Shown: piece by piece, positions 62,219-64,000 of the stretch
Layout: each line of letters starts with the position of its first letter
Position numbering within the stretch: position 1 is the stretch's first letter
NCBI GenBank assembly: GCA_024229515.1
Contig: JAAESI010000093.1
Coordinates: 34,330 to 98,329 of the forward strand
Direction of reading: 5' to 3'
From: Pseudomonadota bacterium
GTDB lineage: Bacteria > Myxococcota_A > UBA796 > UBA9615
Length of the DNA stretch: 64,000 nt
Translations under genes and position numbers: made by a program
Notes under the pieces: model-generated
Database searches by the model: none
What the model was told of the DNA's origin: nothing
Seen by the model: the letters and a program-made list of their open reading frames with translations, nothing else

Positions 62219-62455
62219 ATGAGCAAGTACGAAGCCATGATCGGGGGAGCAGTTTTCGGAATCATCTTCGGGCTCGCCTTGGCGCTGGTTCAGAACGAGC
62301 CGGCTCAGGCGTACGGCGACGAAATGCCGGTGCTCGCGCCGTGGACCGTCGGGGACGCCGACGCTTGCAACATGGCGTGGTCGATCCGCGGCGACGCCAA
62401 CGACGGCCTCAGCCAGGCCTGGTGGCGCTACGTCGACGCCCGCTGCAACGGCTGA
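62219..62455 (+). CDS. Small secreted protein, 78 residues
   Basis: A 78-residue protein with an N-terminal hydrophobic segment (GGAVFGIIFGLALALVQ) ending in a PAQAYG cleavage-like site and a short mature part with two Cys (DACNMAW, DARCNG) that could pair. GGGAGG precedes ATG 62219 at good spacing. Unlike most genes here it has a leader with a ribosome site and a sigma-54-type promoter, suggesting regulated expression. Unknown family. Confidence 0.65.
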   Translation: MSKYEAMIGGAVFGIIFGLALALVQNEPAQAYGDEMPVLAPWTVGDADACNMAWSIRGDANDGLSQAWWRYVDARCNG

Positions 62456-62977
62456 TCACTCCGGGTCGACGATGTCGACCTGCGCGAGCCGCCACGAGTT
62501 GACCCCGTGGTTGTGCACGTGAAACCAGGCCGGGGACTCGGCGGGGACCGCACCCGCCCCATCGGGCCAGGCCAGCACCGGACTCCAGATCTCCTCGGAG
62601 CCGGGAATCTCAGGGCGCTCCTCAAAGATCACGACGTCGCCGATTTGGACCACGAAGTGGCCGTCGGTGGGCTCTTCGGCGAACAGGTCGAGGTGCCAGC
62701 CAAGCAGCTCGATCGTGGCGCCGGGGCCGACGTCCAGAAGCGTTGGTTGGGTGAAGGTCCCGTACTCGCACTCGTCGGTCTCGAGCTCGAAGATCCCGGG
62801 GAGCTCTTCGCCCCAGCCGCCGGGGTTGCAGTCGACGGCGTCGGGGCGATCGGTGAACGGATCGTCGTCCGCGGAGACTTCGGTCCACGCGCCGGGATCG
62901 ATGAGCGGGCCGGGCTCGTAGGAGACGCAGCCTGCGAGCAGCGCGAACCCGACCGGAATCAGCGCGCTACGGAGCAA
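62456..62977 (-). CDS. Lipoprotein coupled to the copper monooxygenase-like gene
   Basis: A 173-residue lipoprotein starting at TTG 62977 inside the 3' end of the upstream gene (11-base overlap), with lipobox ALLAGC (Cys17). The mature part has two Cys and beta-rich sequence (HFVVQIGDVVIFEERPEI, SPAWFHVHNHGVNSWRLAQV). The His-x-His near the C-terminus (HVHNHG) could bind metal. Overlap with a type II copper monooxygenase-like protein suggests a partner or copper-delivery role, by inference only. No better start codon exists downstream before the lipobox. Confidence 0.55.
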   Translation of the reverse strand: MLRSALIPVGFALLAGCVSYEPGPLIDPGAWTEVSADDDPFTDRPDAVDCNPGGWGEELPGIFELETDECEYGTFTQPTLLDVGPGATIELLGWHLDLFAEEPTDGHFVVQIGDVVIFEERPEIPGSEEIWSPVLAWPDGAGAVPAESPAWFHVHNHGVNSWRLAQVDIVDPE

Positions 62978-64000
62978 GTCCGGGGCACTCCGTGAAGTCG
63001 TCCGAGCAGGTGCCGGCGCGCAGGACGGGGTCCACGCAGGCCGCCGCGGCGGTCCACTCGTCCTCGCAGTGGTCCACCATCGTGTCGAGGAAGCCAACCC
63101 CCGCGGGGCGGTCCTGGTAGCACTGGTTGAACGCGAGCAGCGGGCCGCCGCATTCGGACTGCACGCAGCTGCTGAACAGGATGCTCTCCAGGCCGCAGCT
63201 GAGGCAGGGGTAGCCGATCGAGCCCATGCACTCGACCGCGCAGGTCGGGTCGTCGGGGTCGCAACCTTCCAGGCAGCCGGGGAAGCCGCCGCACATCCCC
63301 CCGGAGCCATCGCCGGCGTACGGCGTCTCGAGGATCAGGAAGTTGAGGCACATCTCGTCGAAGGTGCCGTCGCCCCAGGTCACGTTGCGGGGGTCGATCT
63401 GCTCGCCGTCGACGACGGGCTGGTTGGCCGCGGAGTTGTCGTAGACGCAGGTGATCTCGACCGAGTCGTGCAGGTCGAGCGTGGGCTGGAGCTCCTCTTT
63501 GTAGAAGTAGGAGCGCTGCCAGTTGAAGTCCCAGTCGTTGACCCGGGTCACGCAGTCGCTGCTTCCGTCGGTGCGGAGGATGCGGGTGTGCATCTCGCGA
63601 CCGAGCAGGTGCATGTGCGGCGAGGTGCCGACGACGGTGCTGTCGACGGGGATGCGCTGGGTCCGGGTCTGCACGCTCTCGGCGTCGCCGGCTTCGATGT
63701 AGAGGCCACCGTGCGCGACGGGGAACAGCGTCGTCAGCTTGTCCGGCTCCTCGCCCGCGGGGAGGGTCCAGAGGTGGAGCTCGGAGCGGTCGGGCGCGCC
63801 GCCGCTGTCGAGCACCGCCTCGACGGTGTTGTAGTGGACCTGCATCACCAGCTTGCTGCCGGCCCGGATGCGCAGGGCGCTGTCGCCGCCGAGGGAGACC
63901 TGGGAGGGGCCGGGGGCCCAGCCGCCGACCACGAGGCCGGAGTCGAGGCCCGAGTCGCCGAAGCAGGTGTAGCCGGGGCCGTCCTCGTTGGCCTCGAGCG
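62967..64000 (-). CDS. Copper type II ascorbate-dependent monooxygenase-like protein (partial, N-terminus outside window)
   Basis: At least 340 residues, open to the window edge. It resembles the C-terminal half of PHM/DBM monooxygenases: LVMQVHYNTVE (His ligand region), SPHMHLLGREM (His-x-His and Met ligand of CuM), WDFNWQRSYFY and CVYDNSAANQP. Unusually it carries a further 110-residue Cys-rich tail (GGMCGGFPGCLEGCDPDDP, CMGSIGYPCLSCG) with about 14 Cys. Probably secreted and oxidising an unknown substrate with Cu and O2. Confidence 0.75.
   Translation of the reverse strand, partial: LEANEDGPGYTCFGDSGLDSGLVVGGWAPGPSQVSLGGDSALRIRAGSKLVMQVHYNTVEAVLDSGGAPDRSELHLWTLPAGEEPDKLTTLFPVAHGGLYIEAGDAESVQTRTQRIPVDSTVVGTSPHMHLLGREMHTRILRTDGSSDCVTRVNDWDFNWQRSYFYKEELQPTLDLHDSVEITCVYDNSAANQPVVDGEQIDPRNVTWGDGTFDEMCLNFLILETPYAGDGSGGMCGGFPGCLEGCDPDDPTCAVECMGSIGYPCLSCGLESILFSSCVQSECGGPLLAFNQCYQDRPAGVGFLDTMVDHCEDEWTAAAACVDPVLRAGTCSDDFTECPGLAP

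Overview
This is a high-GC window (by eye about 70% G+C) that is densely coding, with many start/stop overlaps of the ATGA/GTGA type. It contains no rRNA, tRNA or CRISPR array that I could find. The organism looks like a deltaproteobacterium/Myxococcota-type Gram-negative. The evidence is many lipoproteins whose lipobox Cys is followed by an Asp-rich tether, FG-GAP and MopE-like Asp-rich surface proteins, a MYXO-CTERM-like tail, Pkn2-type Ser/Thr kinases, a TonB-dependent receptor, and a UGA-containing redoxin. This placement is inference; no marker gene was compared with a database.

Layout. 1-7.6 kb: a polytopic membrane protein diverges from an SGNH hydrolase/FG-GAP/propeller-lipoprotein operon, followed by two hotdog thioesterases, a Nudix hydrolase and a small secreted protein. 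7.6-11.9 kb (minus): a lipoprotein, a LVIVD-propeller/redoxin protein whose catalytic site is interrupted by an in-frame TGA (probable selenocysteine), a frameshifted FAH-family gene and an alpha/beta-hydrolase-like protein. 12.0-22.1 kb (minus): a cobalamin riboswitch followed by seven genes, each overlapping the next: a BtuB-like receptor, two beta-propeller lipoproteins, an ECF S-component fused to a lipoprotein domain, a double EcfA ATPase, EcfT, and a histidine phosphatase-kinase fusion. I read this as a complete cobamide capture, import and salvage module that uses an ECF transporter instead of BtuCDF.

22.1-31 kb: a transposase remnant, a tiny lipoprotein, a fatty-acid hydroxylase/sterol-desaturase superfamily protein, a TPR-Ser/Thr kinase, GalE, a disrupted patatin, a small membrane protein, and a steroid-dehydrogenase-like SDR coupled to a steroid 5-alpha-reductase family protein. 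31-41 kb: surface proteins (vWA, FG-GAP, Asp-tethered lipoproteins, a Gly-rich MYXO-CTERM protein), a frameshifted Nei/Fpg glycosylase, and a scarred patch with a broken cysteine-peptidase-like gene, a metalloprotease and an orphan PPC-domain tail. 41-51 kb: cyclophilin, a kinase-ATPase-TPR regulator, a beta-helix lipoprotein, and a parvulin/HupE/DUF3604/beta-helix operon. 51-55 kb: a chimeric pseudogene, Asp-tethered lipoproteins and a 52-bp hairpin repeat array. 55-64 kb (mostly minus): OafA-type acyltransferase, TSUP permease, HEAT-like protein, ferrochelatase, a SRPBCC-like secreted protein, an ASPIC/UnbV FG-GAP lipoprotein, a small secreted protein with a candidate sigma-54 promoter, and a copper monooxygenase-like protein running off the end.

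Two window-wide patterns stand out. Many first-of-operon genes carry TANNNT 5-7 bases before the start codon, which suggests leaderless transcripts. Several otherwise well-conserved genes carry single-base frameshifts or in-frame stops (near 10.57, 27.0/27.2, 35.04, 36.43, 36.97 and 51.19 kb). These are either real decay or assembly indels.
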